From the NCBI GenBank assembly GCA_937907215.1, contig CALESG010000110.1, positions 1 through 64,000 on the forward strand: a stretch of 64,000 nucleotides of DNA. Reading direction: 5' to 3'. Positions 16,940 through 25,744 of this stretch are shown piece by piece. The notes beneath the pieces are model-generated. The model saw only the letters and a list, made by a program, of their open reading frames with translations. It ran no database searches and had not been told where the DNA came from. A program made the translations under genes and the position numbers. The stretch is from an uncultured Ruminococcus sp. (GTDB lineage Bacteria; Bacillota; Clostridia; Oscillospirales; Ruminococcaceae). Every line of letters starts with the position of its first letter. The stretch's first letter is position 1.

Positions 16940-17680
16940 TTACATCATAAGACCGCCGGATATTTCAATAGTTTGACCTGTTACATAACTTGCATCTTTT
17001 GAACAAAGGAATGAAACAACACTGGCAATCTCTTCCGGCAAACCATAACGCTTCATTGCAACAAGGCTAAGCATTTCCTTTTTCTGCTCTTCTGTAAGAA
17101 CATCTGTCATAGGAGTTTTAATAAATCCGGGTGCTACAGCGTTTACTGTAATATTTCTTGAACCAAGTTCTTTAGCAGCAGTCTTTGTCATGCCTATAAT
17201 AGCAGCCTTTGACGCAGAATAATTCATCTGTCCAGGATTGCCATAAAGACCTGCAACAGAAGCCAGACTTACAATACTGCCGTGCTTCTGACGGAGCATA
17301 ACAGCACCAACGAGCTTTATCATATTAAATACGCTCTTCTGGTTTACTGCAATAACTGCATCATATTGTTCTTCTGACATTCTAAGCAGCAAGCCGTCTT
17401 TTGTAATTCCAGCATTATTTACCAAAGCATCAATGCTGCCAAATGTACTCTTGACTGACTTTACCATTTCGTCACACTGAGCATAATCTGCAACATTTGC
17501 TGCAAAAAGCTCTGCCTTCACCCCAAAGCTGCGGCAAGTTTCTGCAACCTTTTCTGCATTCGCTTTATCACCATCACTTGGAAAATGATTTATTGCAACA
17601 TCATATCCATCTTTTGCAAGACGCTCTGCAATACACGCACCTATTCCCTGAGATGCACCTGTTATGAGTGCTGTAGCCAT
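16940..17680 (-). CDS. fabG: 3-oxoacyl-ACP reductase FabG
   Basis: NADPH-dependent short-chain dehydrogenase that reduces beta-ketoacyl-ACP. It has the TGASQGIG cofactor loop near residue 7, NNAG, the catalytic Ser, and the Tyr-Lys pair in YSASKAAIIG. The 246-residue length is typical. It lies 19 nt after fabK in the operon. Confidence 0.95.
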   Translation of the reverse strand: MATALITGASQGIGACIAERLAKDGYDVAINHFPSDGDKANAEKVAETCRSFGVKAELFAANVADYAQCDEMVKSVKSTFGSIDALVNNAGITKDGLLLRMSEEQYDAVIAVNQKSVFNMIKLVGAVMLRQKHGSIVSLASVAGLYGNPGQMNYSASKAAIIGMTKTAAKELGSRNITVNAVAPGFIKTPMTDVLTEEQKKEMLSLVAMKRYGLPEEIASVVSFLCSKDASYVTGQTIEISGGLMM

Positions 17681-17699
17681 TTATTTTTCTCCCTTCAAA

Positions 17700-18626
17700 T
17701 TATCTGCCCAAAAGCTTTTCAGCCTGTGACATCATTTCTTCTATTACATCTTTACATGGACGAATATCCTTTACCATGCCTGCGATAAGTCCGCAGAGGA
17801 ATGAACCTTCGTCTACGTTGCCGTCTACAACAGCTTTACGCAGTGAACCTACTGTCAATGCTTCAAAATCCTCCGGAGGTGCAGCATTCTTCTCCATCTC
17901 CTGAAGTTTCTTTGTATACTTCGTCTTTACGCTGCGGCATGGGCTTCCGGAATAGAAACCTGTGATCTGATTATCTGTATCCTTTGCTTTTAAGACAAGA
18001 TTCTTATAGTTTTCGTGAATCTGACATTCTTCTGTTGCAAGGAATCTTGTACCTACTTGTACACCTTCTGCACCAAGCATAAATGACGCTGCAACTCCTC
18101 TGCCGTCTGCAATGCCTCCTGCTGCAATAACAGGAATATTAACTGCATCAACTACCTGAGGCACAAGACACATTGTAGTATTCATGCCGATATGTCCGCC
18201 TGATTCTGTGCCTTCTGCAATAACTGCATCTGCACCGCTGCGTTCCATACGCTTTGCAAGAGCAACAGATGGAACTACAGGTATAACTTTAATGCCTGCT
18301 GCTTTCCAGCTTTCCATATACTTGCCCGGATTGCCGGCACCTGTTGTTATAAACGGAACTTTCTCATCAATAACAAGCTGTGCTAAATCTTCAGCATTTG
18401 GACTCATAAGCATAATATTTACGCCAAAAGGCTTGTCACCAACTTTATCTCTACATATTCTTATCTGCTCACGAAGATAGTCAATAGGTGCACTGCCGCC
18501 TGCAATAATTCCACAACCGCCTGCATTTGTAACAGCTGCTGCAAGTGTACTTTCTGCTATCCATGCCATTCCGCCCTGAAAAAGCGGATATTTGCAGCCA
18601 AGCAACTCTGTGATTTTTGTTTTCAT
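17700..18626 (-). CDS. fabK: Enoyl-ACP reductase II (FabK)
   Basis: FMN-dependent reductase that finishes each elongation cycle; FabK replaces FabI in many Bacillota. The 308-residue TIM-barrel protein starts ITELLGCKYPLFQGGMAWI. It has the FMN-binding VIAAGGIADGRGVAA (about 155-170) and GAEGVQVGTRFLATEEC. A 2-nitropropane-dioxygenase-like enzyme is a formal alternative, but the position between fabH and fabG supports FabK. No fabI or fabL is visible. Confidence 0.93.
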   Translation of the reverse strand: MKTKITELLGCKYPLFQGGMAWIAESTLAAAVTNAGGCGIIAGGSAPIDYLREQIRICRDKVGDKPFGVNIMLMSPNAEDLAQLVIDEKVPFITTGAGNPGKYMESWKAAGIKVIPVVPSVALAKRMERSGADAVIAEGTESGGHIGMNTTMCLVPQVVDAVNIPVIAAGGIADGRGVAASFMLGAEGVQVGTRFLATEECQIHENYKNLVLKAKDTDNQITGFYSGSPCRSVKTKYTKKLQEMEKNAAPPEDFEALTVGSLRKAVVDGNVDEGSFLCGLIAGMVKDIRPCKDVIEEMMSQAEKLLGR

Positions 18627-18677
18627 AATATTTTCCTTTCTCCGTTATCGGATACTTTTACAGCCAATGTTTTAAAT

Positions 18678-19688
18678 TTAATATTCCATAATTATAGCCG
18701 CATAGGTAAGACCAGCACCGAAACCTACAAGACATATCTTATCGCCACGCTTTATCTCACCTGAACGAACAGCCTCATCGAGTGCAATAGGGATAGACGC
18801 ACTTGATGTATTTCCGTGCTGTTTAATATTAACAACGACTTTTTCCATAGGAAGTTTCAGATTTTTCATAGCAGTTTCAATAATTCTTATATTTGCCTGA
18901 TGCGGTACTATTTTATCAAGACTGCCGAGTTCAAAGCCTATTTTATCAGCAGCAGCCTTTGCTGCCTTTGGCATTGCATGGGTCGCAAATCGATAAACTT
19001 CCTTGCCGTCCTGCTTCATGCCATGAGAATAGTTTCCTTCCGGTGCTGAGCTGAAATCGTGCCATTCATATGACAGTTTTTCTTCGTCAACAAAAGGTGA
19101 ATCAGGAAGTGCACTTTTTGCAAAAAGATACTTAGCACCTGTACCATCAGCACCAAGATGACTTGAATAAAGTGTATCTTCTTTGTATTCCACAACAGCA
19201 GCGGCTGCACCATCGCCAAACAGAATACATGATGAACGATCCTCATAGTTTGTGATACGTGACAACTGTTCATTTGCAATAACCAGAGCATATTTTGAAT
19301 CAGGCTCTGTTTTTAGAAAACGATGTGCCATATCCATAGCATACACAAATCCGGAACAAGCTGCATTTAAGTCAAAGCAGGCTGCATTCACTGCACCCGT
19401 TTCACGCTGAATAATGCAAGACATAGACGGTGTACAGTAATCCTGTGTAATAGTTGTATCAATAATAAGTGCGATCTCAGCCGGATCTATTCCAGCAGCA
19501 TCAATTGCCGACTTTGCTGCCTCAGCACCCATATACCATGTAGGCTCTCCTGTTGCAACATGTCTTACGCTTATACCGGTACGTGTACGAATCCACTCAT
19601 CATTCGTTTCAATAAATTTTGTAAGATCCTCATTTGTAAGCGTTCCATCCGGCGTAAAGCTGCCGGTTCCTAAAATGTGAAGGCCCAT
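18678..19688 (-). CDS. fabH: 3-oxoacyl-ACP synthase III (FabH)
   Basis: Initiating condensing enzyme joining acyl-CoA and malonyl-ACP. The 336 residues show the active-site cysteine in LNAACSGFVYAMD, the histidine of PHQANIRIIE and the asparagine of KQHGNTSSASIPIAL. SD GGAGGAA precedes ATG 19688. It is the first gene of the ten-gene run fabH-fabK-fabG-fabF-accB-fabZ-accC-accD-accA-acpP. Confidence 0.96.
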   Translation of the reverse strand: MGLHILGTGSFTPDGTLTNEDLTKFIETNDEWIRTRTGISVRHVATGEPTWYMGAEAAKSAIDAAGIDPAEIALIIDTTITQDYCTPSMSCIIQRETGAVNAACFDLNAACSGFVYAMDMAHRFLKTEPDSKYALVIANEQLSRITNYEDRSSCILFGDGAAAAVVEYKEDTLYSSHLGADGTGAKYLFAKSALPDSPFVDEEKLSYEWHDFSSAPEGNYSHGMKQDGKEVYRFATHAMPKAAKAAADKIGFELGSLDKIVPHQANIRIIETAMKNLKLPMEKVVVNIKQHGNTSSASIPIALDEAVRSGEIKRGDKICLVGFGAGLTYAAIIMEY

Positions 19689-19791
19689 GGAAAAATTCCT
19701 CCGTTCCTATTGTGTTTATTTTAATTTTGTGATATGATTAGAAAAGCAGAGATAACATAATACTCATCTGCTGGAAATCATACACTCTTAT

Positions 19792-19820
19792 ATTATACAA
19801 TATTTCGGTGACTTTTGCAA
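19792..19820 (-). promoter_or_regulatory. Promoter of the fatty acid operon
   Basis: TTGCAA (19820-19815), exactly 17 nt, then TATAAT (19797-19792) on the minus strand. It leaves a leader of about 95 nt before fabH. Confidence 0.8.
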
Positions 19821-19943
19821 TGACAAAGCGTGTTTTTTTATATAAACTCCAACAGCTTTATATATTTTGTATATTCAAATACGTTTTTACAAAGTGATCA
19901 TTAGCATAATTCACCAATGAAAGTGGAAAGGACTTACGTTTTT

Positions 19944-20852
19944 ATGACAATTTCTCTATTTTCAGGACAAGGCTCACAATTTATCGGAATGGGCATTGAT
20001 CTCTTAAATGCAGACCCTTCTATCGGCTTTATTTATGACACAGCCTCAGATGTTCTAGGCTTCGATCTTAAAAAAATCATATCTGAAAGCGATGCTGAAA
20101 CACTTTCAAGAACAATTTACGCTCAGCCAGCCATTATGGCAACCTCTCTTGTATGCCTTGAGGCTGCAAAAAAGCGTGGCTTTGAATTTGAAGGTGTTGC
20201 CGGACATTCTCTTGGCGAATATGCTGCTATGGTCGCTTCCGGTATGCTGTCTTTAGAAGACGGATTCCGTGTTATCAAAGCTCGTGCTGCTGCAATGGAT
20301 AAAGCTGCACAAAATTCAGAAGGTTCAATGTGTGCTATTCTAAAAATGGCTCCGGCAGATGTGGAAAAACTCTGCGAAGAAATTGACGGCTATGTTGTGC
20401 CGGCAAACTATAACTCATCTGTTCAAACTGTAATTGCTGGTGAAAAGGCTGCTGTTGCCGCTGCCGCAGAAGCTGCTGCTGCTAAACGTGCAAGAGCCGT
20501 TCCGCTTGCTGTAGCAAGTGCATTCCACACAAAGATCATGCAGCCTGCCGCTGATGAATTTTATGAAATGGTAAAGAATGTTAAATTTAACGTTCCAAAT
20601 GTTAAGTTCTATTCAAATGTACTTGGAACAGAACTTACTGACTTTTCTGATATACCTTCACTGCTGGCTAAACATATTGTATCACCTGTTCGTTTTACAG
20701 CAGAACTGGCTGCTATGCAGTCTGATGGATTTGATAGATTTATAGAATTCGGTCCAAAAAATGTTCTGACTGGTCTTGTTAAAAAGACGCTCAAGGATGT
20801 AACAGCTAAAAACTGCGAAAATTGCAGTACTCTTGAAGAGGTGATGTCATAA
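19944..20852 (+). CDS. fabD: Malonyl-CoA:ACP transacylase FabD
   Basis: Loads malonyl groups onto ACP. The catalytic Ser89 lies in AGHSLGEYAAM, with GQGSQ near the N-terminus and the active-site histidine in SAFHTKIM. ATG 19944 (302 residues) is chosen because AAAGGA sits 11 nt upstream and family members begin near FSGQGSQ; an upstream ATG at 19917 would add nine unlikely residues. It is transcribed away from the main fatty acid operon and overlaps aroE by one base (TAATG), so it is tied to shikimate genes instead. Confidence 0.95.
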   Translation: MTISLFSGQGSQFIGMGIDLLNADPSIGFIYDTASDVLGFDLKKIISESDAETLSRTIYAQPAIMATSLVCLEAAKKRGFEFEGVAGHSLGEYAAMVASGMLSLEDGFRVIKARAAAMDKAAQNSEGSMCAILKMAPADVEKLCEEIDGYVVPANYNSSVQTVIAGEKAAVAAAAEAAAAKRARAVPLAVASAFHTKIMQPAADEFYEMVKNVKFNVPNVKFYSNVLGTELTDFSDIPSLLAKHIVSPVRFTAELAAMQSDGFDRFIEFGPKNVLTGLVKKTLKDVTAKNCENCSTLEEVMS

Positions 20853-21712
20853 TGAATAAATACATACTTATAGGTCATCCTTTGGGTCACTCAATGTCAC
20901 CTATGATCCATGAAAAACTTTTTGCAATAAAAGGCAGAAAAGCTGATTATAGCCTAGTAGAAATAACTCCGGAAGAATTACATTTAAAAACTGATTTTTT
21001 AAGACAATTCAAGGGATTTAATATAACAATACCACACAAGCAAAATATTATTCCTCTGCTTGATGAAATAGGTGAATCTGCTGCAAGATATAACTCTGTA
21101 AACTGCGTTGTAAACGATGGCGGAAAGCTTATTGGATATAATACTGACTGTGACGGATTTATAAGAAGTGTAGAAAAATATCCCATGAATGGAAAAGTTC
21201 TTCTTGTAGGCTGCGGCGGTGTTGGCAGAATGATGGCAATTGAAGCTGCGAGAAGCGGTGCTGATCTTACATTTGGCATACTGCCGTGTGATAAGGAAAG
21301 GGCAGCTATTCTTACAGAAGAGATACATATCATGAGTCCTGATACAAAGATAAAAACTGTTCTTACATCAGACCTTGATGACAGCTTTGATGTTATACTA
21401 AACGCTACTCCGGCAGGAATGTATCCTAAGACAGAAACTTGTGCTGTAAGCGATTCTCTGATCGAAAAATGCAGCTATGTATTTGACGCTGTTTATAATC
21501 CTGTTGAAACTACACTCATGAGAAAGGCAAGGAGTTTTGGAAAAACTGCCAAGGGCGGAAGTGCAATGCTGGTATTACAGGCTGTAAAGGCTCATGAACT
21601 TTGGGATAATGATTTCTATACTGAAGATCAGATAGATGAAATAATAACAGCAATGGAAAAGCAGGTAACAGAGCAATTCCCTGTAACTGTAAACGGAGGT
21701 GACCATAGGTGA
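20852..21712 (+). CDS. aroE: Shikimate dehydrogenase
   Basis: NADPH-dependent reduction of 3-dehydroshikimate to shikimate. The 286 residues carry GHPLGHSMSPMIH, the catalytic Lys in NITIPHKQ, the NTDCDGF stretch, the cofactor loop VGCGGVGRMM and NATPAGMYP. The start overlaps the fabD stop by one base and the end overlaps aroK by four, giving close translational coupling. Confidence 0.95.
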   Translation: MNKYILIGHPLGHSMSPMIHEKLFAIKGRKADYSLVEITPEELHLKTDFLRQFKGFNITIPHKQNIIPLLDEIGESAARYNSVNCVVNDGGKLIGYNTDCDGFIRSVEKYPMNGKVLLVGCGGVGRMMAIEAARSGADLTFGILPCDKERAAILTEEIHIMSPDTKIKTVLTSDLDDSFDVILNATPAGMYPKTETCAVSDSLIEKCSYVFDAVYNPVETTLMRKARSFGKTAKGGSAMLVLQAVKAHELWDNDFYTEDQIDEIITAMEKQVTEQFPVTVNGGDHR

Positions 21713-22230
21713 CGATATTTCTTTGCGGCTTTATGGGCTGCGGAAAAACCACTGTCGGACACTCTCTTGCCAAAACTCTTGGCATTCCGCTCATTGATAC
21801 AGATGAAGAAATCGTAAAACATGAGAGTATGAGCATACCTCAGATTTTTGAACAGAAGGGTGAACCTTATTTCAGAAAAGTCGAAGCTGAAATAGTTTGC
21901 GGTCTTTGCTCAAAAAACGCAGTTATAGCTTGTGGCGGCGGTGCTATGTTAAACAATGATACTGCATTAACTGTAAAAAACTCAGGAGCTTCTATAGTAC
22001 TTCTTGACTTAAATTTTGAAGAATGTTATGCCAGAATAAAAGATGACCAAAACCGCCCTATAGTTCAGAAAAACACAAAGCAGCAGCTGAATGAAATATT
22101 TGATAATCGTTTAGGCGTATATCAAAACAATGCAACAGTATCTGTTAAGCTTTCATATGAACTTACACCGGACGAATCAGCAAAACGCATTATTGAAATC
22201 TTAGGCATAAATGTGCCTACAGCTTGTTAA
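21709..22230 (+). CDS. aroK: Shikimate kinase
   Basis: Phosphorylates shikimate with ATP. The 173-residue protein has the P-loop GFMGCGKTTVG (about 6-16), the substrate-binding DTDEEIV and the ACGGGA loop. It starts with GTG in a GTGA overlap with aroE, with GGAGGTGA as SD. An alternative start is unlikely because the P-loop is so close to the N-terminus. Confidence 0.94.
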   Translation: MTIFLCGFMGCGKTTVGHSLAKTLGIPLIDTDEEIVKHESMSIPQIFEQKGEPYFRKVEAEIVCGLCSKNAVIACGGGAMLNNDTALTVKNSGASIVLLDLNFEECYARIKDDQNRPIVQKNTKQQLNEIFDNRLGVYQNNATVSVKLSYELTPDESAKRIIEILGINVPTAC

Positions 22231-22242
22231 ACAGGAGATAAA

Positions 22243-23388
22243 ATGAAAATATATAATGCAGTGATATATACTATGACCGACAAAGGCATTATCGACAGAG
22301 GATTTGTATCTGTTGAAAATGGAAAAATATCTGAGGTTTCCAGCGGATACCCTGATAATATTTCCGTAGAAGATATTGACGCAGAAGGCAGTATACTTCT
22401 ACCTGGTTTTATTGATGCACACACTCACCTTGGCATTTTAGAAAACGGACTTGATTTTGAAGGAGATGACTGCAACGAAGCATCCGATCCATTCACTCCA
22501 CAAATGAGAGCTATCGATGGCGTAAACCCTTTGGATTTCTGCTTTGAAGAAGCCAGACGGAGCGGTGTTACTGCTGTTATGACTTCTCCGGGCAGTGCAA
22601 ATGCCTGCGGCGGTTCTATGCTTGTTATGAAAACTATGGGCGTTTGTGCCGATGATATGGCAATAGCTACAGCGGGAATTAAATTTGCTCTTGGCGAAAA
22701 TCCAAAGAATGTATACAATAACAGAGATGAAGCACCTAAAACAAGAATGGCTACAGCGGCAATCATACGTGAAGGACTTTATAAGGCTAAGCGTTATCTT
22801 TCCGATTGCGAAACAGCTGATGATGATACTGAACTTCCGGATTATGATGCTAAATGTGAATCGCTTATTCCACTTCTAAAAGGTGATATGAAAGCTCATT
22901 TTCACTGTCATCGTGCTGATGATATATGCACCGCTATACGTATTGCAAAGGAATTTCACCTTGACGCTGTAATCGTTCACGGAACAGAGGCACATCTTAT
23001 TCCTGAAATAATAAAAAGAGCCGACATTCCGGTAATATGCGGACCTACTCTTTGCGACAGATGCAAGCCTGAGATGAAAAATCTCACTATAAACAATCCG
23101 GCAATTCTGAAAAAAAATGGAATTCAAACAGCTATATGCACTGACCATACTGTTATACCGGTGCAGTATTTGTCTACTTGTGCTGCTCTTGCTGTAAAAG
23201 GCGGAATGTCAACAGAAGACGCACTTTACAGCATAACAATGGGAGCATCAAAAATCCTTGGAACTGAAAAACACATCGGATGTATAGCAAAAGGAATGGA
23301 CGCTGATCTTCAGCTGTACAGAAAAAATCCGCTTGACCTAACAGAAGATCCTTGGCTAGTAATGATAGACGGAAAGGAGTGCTTCTGA
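22243..23388 (+). CDS. Amidohydrolase family protein
   Basis: A 381-residue TIM-barrel amidohydrolase. The metal-binding HTH lies in PGFIDAHTHLG (about 51-62); HFHCHRADD, VIVHGTEAHL and the C-terminal ICTDHTVIP complete the pattern. It resembles the imidazolonepropionase/dihydroorotase-like branch, but the substrate cannot be named: the hut and pyr genes are not adjacent. It is placed 12 nt after aroK and before a membrane protein in the same operon. Housekeeping or repair hydrolysis is only a guess. Confidence 0.8.
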   Translation: MKIYNAVIYTMTDKGIIDRGFVSVENGKISEVSSGYPDNISVEDIDAEGSILLPGFIDAHTHLGILENGLDFEGDDCNEASDPFTPQMRAIDGVNPLDFCFEEARRSGVTAVMTSPGSANACGGSMLVMKTMGVCADDMAIATAGIKFALGENPKNVYNNRDEAPKTRMATAAIIREGLYKAKRYLSDCETADDDTELPDYDAKCESLIPLLKGDMKAHFHCHRADDICTAIRIAKEFHLDAVIVHGTEAHLIPEIIKRADIPVICGPTLCDRCKPEMKNLTINNPAILKKNGIQTAICTDHTVIPVQYLSTCAALAVKGGMSTEDALYSITMGASKILGTEKHIGCIAKGMDADLQLYRKNPLDLTEDPWLVMIDGKECF

Positions 23389-23390
23389 TA

Positions 23391-23879
23391 ATGGATATAG
23401 ACGAAGAAATGAAAAAGATGGAAGATGAAATAAAAGCGGAAAAACAAAAGAACAAAAACAAAAAAACAACATCATCCACCTACTCACCAAGCGTAGAAAA
23501 GAAAAAAACAAATCCACTTCTTGAATTTTTAATAGGCTTTGTAATGCTTGGCGGCGGTATTTACTGGGTTCTTAACTCATTTGTTGTATCCTTTTCATGG
23601 GGTAGTATATGGAGCAGTTTCGGTATGAGTCCGGCTCTTTCAACTGGTCTTATGCTAATACCACTCTTTGTGGGAATAGGTCTTGCGTTTTTCATGGAGA
23701 AAAAAGCTCTGCCGGGTGCTGTGATAGCCCTTGGAGTGCTTATAATTCTTATAACACTGCTCACAAGCGTTCGATTTAGACCACTTTCAGCTTCATTATG
23801 GCAATATATAGTCATGTTTGGCATGATTGCTGCCGGAACAGGTCTTCTTGCAAAGTCACTTTTTAAAAAAAGTGAATAA
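23391..23879 (+). CDS. Four-segment membrane protein, unknown
   Basis: ATG 23391 lies two bases after the amidohydrolase stop, with GGAAAGGAG upstream; 162 residues. The N-terminal 40 residues are highly charged and probably helical (EEMKKMEDEIKAEKQK). Four hydrophobic stretches follow at about 44-66, 79-97, 103-121 and 135-155. I do not recognise a family. It is the last gene of the fabD operon; its role may concern the membrane, but nothing in the sequence shows it. Confidence 0.7.
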   Translation: MDIDEEMKKMEDEIKAEKQKNKNKKTTSSTYSPSVEKKKTNPLLEFLIGFVMLGGGIYWVLNSFVVSFSWGSIWSSFGMSPALSTGLMLIPLFVGIGLAFFMEKKALPGAVIALGVLIILITLLTSVRFRPLSASLWQYIVMFGMIAAGTGLLAKSLFKKSE

Positions 23880-23935
23880 AAACTGGTATTATTCAGAAAA
23901 AAATCAAAAAAAGTATTCCCATATGAAAAAATATG

Positions 23936-23944
23936 TGATATAAT
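23936..23944 (+). promoter_or_regulatory. Extended -10 promoter of ilvE
   Basis: TGATATAAT (TATAAT at 23939-23944) 64 nt before the ilvE ATG; the -35 is weak. Confidence 0.55.
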
Positions 23945-24007
23945 GATTAAGTACAAAATTTGTGCAACAAATAATATTTTAATGTTTTATCAAGAGGTGT
24001 ATATAAA

Positions 24008-25075
24008 ATGGAAATCAAAAAAACTCTTACAACAACACCTAAGGCTAAGCCTACAGATGAAAGCAAGCTTGGCTTTGGCCACGTTTTTACTGACCATATG
24101 CTGGTTATGCCTTATGATACTGGCAAGGGCTGGCATGATCCAGAAATCATTCCTTATGGCAATCTTTCATTAAGTCCGGCTGCAATGTGTTTGCATTATG
24201 GTCAGACAGTATTTGAAGGTATGAAGGCTTATCGTGCTGCTGATGATTCTATCCAGCTTTTCCGTCCTGAGGAAAACTTTAAAAGACTTAATAAGTCAAA
24301 TGAGCGTCTTGTTATTCCGGAACTTCCTGTTGACCTTGCTATGCAGTGCTTAAAGGAACTCCTTGAAGTTGATAAGGATTGGGTTCCACATATGGACGGC
24401 ACTTCACTCTACATTCGTCCATTTATAATTGCAGCTGACCCATTCCTTGGCGTACGTCCTGGCGACCAGTATTTGTTCATTATCATTCTCAGTCCATCTG
24501 GTGCATATTATGCTTCCGGTTTGAATCCTGTAAATATTTACGTTGAAGATAAGTATGTTCGTGCCGTAAGAGGTGGTATGGGCTTTGCTAAGACAGGCGG
24601 CAACTATGCAGCTTCTCTCCACAGCCAAGATGATGCTCACAAAATCAATTACTCACAGGTTCTGTGGCTTGACGGCGTAGAACAGAAGTATATTGAAGAA
24701 GTTGGTGCTATGAATATCTTCTTCGTTATTGACGGTGAAATAGTTACACCATCACTTGAAACAGGTTCTATTCTGGGCGGTATCACAAGAAAGTCTACAA
24801 TAGAACTTTGTAAGAGCTGGGGTATGAAGGTTTCTGAAAAACGTATAACTATTCAAGAAGTTGCAGAGGCCTATGATGCAGGTAAGCTTGATGAAGTATT
24901 TGGTACTGGTACAGCTGCCGTTATTTCTCCTGTTGGTCATCTCAAGTGGGAAGACAAGGTAATGGAGATCAATGATAATAAGATCGGCCCTATTTCTCAG
25001 AAGATCTATGATACCCTTACAGGTATTCAGTGGGGTAAGGTTGAGGACACATTCGGCTGGACTCAAAAGCTCTAA
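24008..25075 (+). CDS. ilvE: Branched-chain amino acid aminotransferase
   Basis: PLP enzyme that makes or breaks Val, Leu and Ile by transamination with glutamate. The 355-residue length and sequence fit the BCAT-II type: [14 protein letters not shown], the PLP-binding Lys195 in [11 protein letters not shown], and [13 protein letters not shown] near the C-terminus. SD AGAGGTG precedes the ATG. It is a single-gene unit with its own extended -10 promoter and a long hairpin behind it. The product could also feed branched-chain acyl primers to FabH. Confidence 0.95.
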   Translation: MEIKKTLTTTPKAKPTDESKLGFGHVFTDHMLVMPYDTGKGWHDPEIIPYGNLSLSPAAMCLHYGQTVFEGMKAYRAADDSIQLFRPEENFKRLNKSNERLVIPELPVDLAMQCLKELLEVDKDWVPHMDGTSLYIRPFIIAADPFLGVRPGDQYLFIIILSPSGAYYASGLNPVNIYVEDKYVRAVRGGMGFAKTGGNYAASLHSQDDAHKINYSQVLWLDGVEQKYIEEVGAMNIFFVIDGEIVTPSLETGSILGGITRKSTIELCKSWGMKVSEKRITIQEVAEAYDAGKLDEVFGTGTAAVISPVGHLKWEDKVMEINDNKIGPISQKIYDTLTGIQWGKVEDTFGWTQKL

Positions 25076-25111
25076 TATAAATTAAATTCAGGCTAAAAAA
25101 TAAATATCAAA

Positions 25112-25162
25112 CAAATTGGCGTAAGGTTCAACTTAAAAAGTTTGAAACCTTACGCCGATTTG
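25112..25162. terminator. Terminator hairpin after ilvE
   Basis: Arms aaattggcgtaaggtt and aaccttacgccgattt around an AT-rich loop. It lies between ilvE and a convergent small gene, so it may serve both. Confidence 0.75.
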
Positions 25163-25435
25163 TTATTCCACGGAGTTGATCTGCTTTTCAGAATATTCAG
25201 ATTGCTTTGCTGCATTCAATTTTTCAAGGTCATTTACAAGATAATCTGTACTGCGATATACACTTCTGTTTATTGGAGGCTCATATGTTACCTCAATATT
25301 TCCATCTGAATTCTTTTCCAAAATAAGCTTAAGATTTTTTGGAAGCCTTACTCCCCATCTTTTCTTAGTATACATTATACATCTATTTATCTCTTCGTCC
25401 GTAAAATTGCCGCACTTTATTTCCGTCTGCATCAT
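25163..25435 (-). CDS. Small conserved-looking protein, unknown
   Basis: A 90-residue frame starting MMQTEIKCGNF with AAAGGTG upstream of the start; a longer TTG frame to 25501 has no ribosome site. It reads FTDEEINRCIMYTKKRWGV, then a Lys-rich strand and EVTYEPP, and ends in a charged helix. It has no signal, membrane segment or cysteine motif. I do not recognise it. Its convergent position with ilvE, sensible composition and SD argue that it is real. Confidence 0.55.
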   Translation of the reverse strand: MMQTEIKCGNFTDEEINRCIMYTKKRWGVRLPKNLKLILEKNSDGNIEVTYEPPINRSVYRSTDYLVNDLEKLNAAKQSEYSEKQINSVE

Positions 25436-25528
25436 TATAAAAAACACCTTTCTTAATTTTAATAATATAATAACACAACGCCGGTCTAAATATATTGACA
25501 AATAATGAATTTATAAAAAATTTGCGTA

Positions 25529-25694
25529 TTAGAACCTGTCTTCATAAGATCAGTGTGCGGATTTTCGAGCATAATTTGGGCGATTACAAGAAAAAATTCG
25601 CAGGCATACTTACGTGCAGCAAGGATTTTTGACACAGCAAACGGAAAGGTTTGCCGAAAAGACGTGTGCTGCATCTTGTGAAGGCAGGTTCTTA
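25529..25694. repeat. Intergenic inverted-repeat element C
   Basis: A 166-nt copy upstream of the P-ATPase. Ends agaacctgtcttcataag and cttgtgaaggcaggttct are inverted repeats. The core holds gcggattttcgagcataatt, a central gcatacttacgtgc at 25604-25617, and gccgaaaagacgtgtgctg. It leaves 50 nt before the ATPase start. Confidence 0.8.
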
Positions 25695-25744
25695 AACCAA
25701 TATCTGCTGCATACCATTTTTTTAAAGAGATGGAGGTGTTTTTT

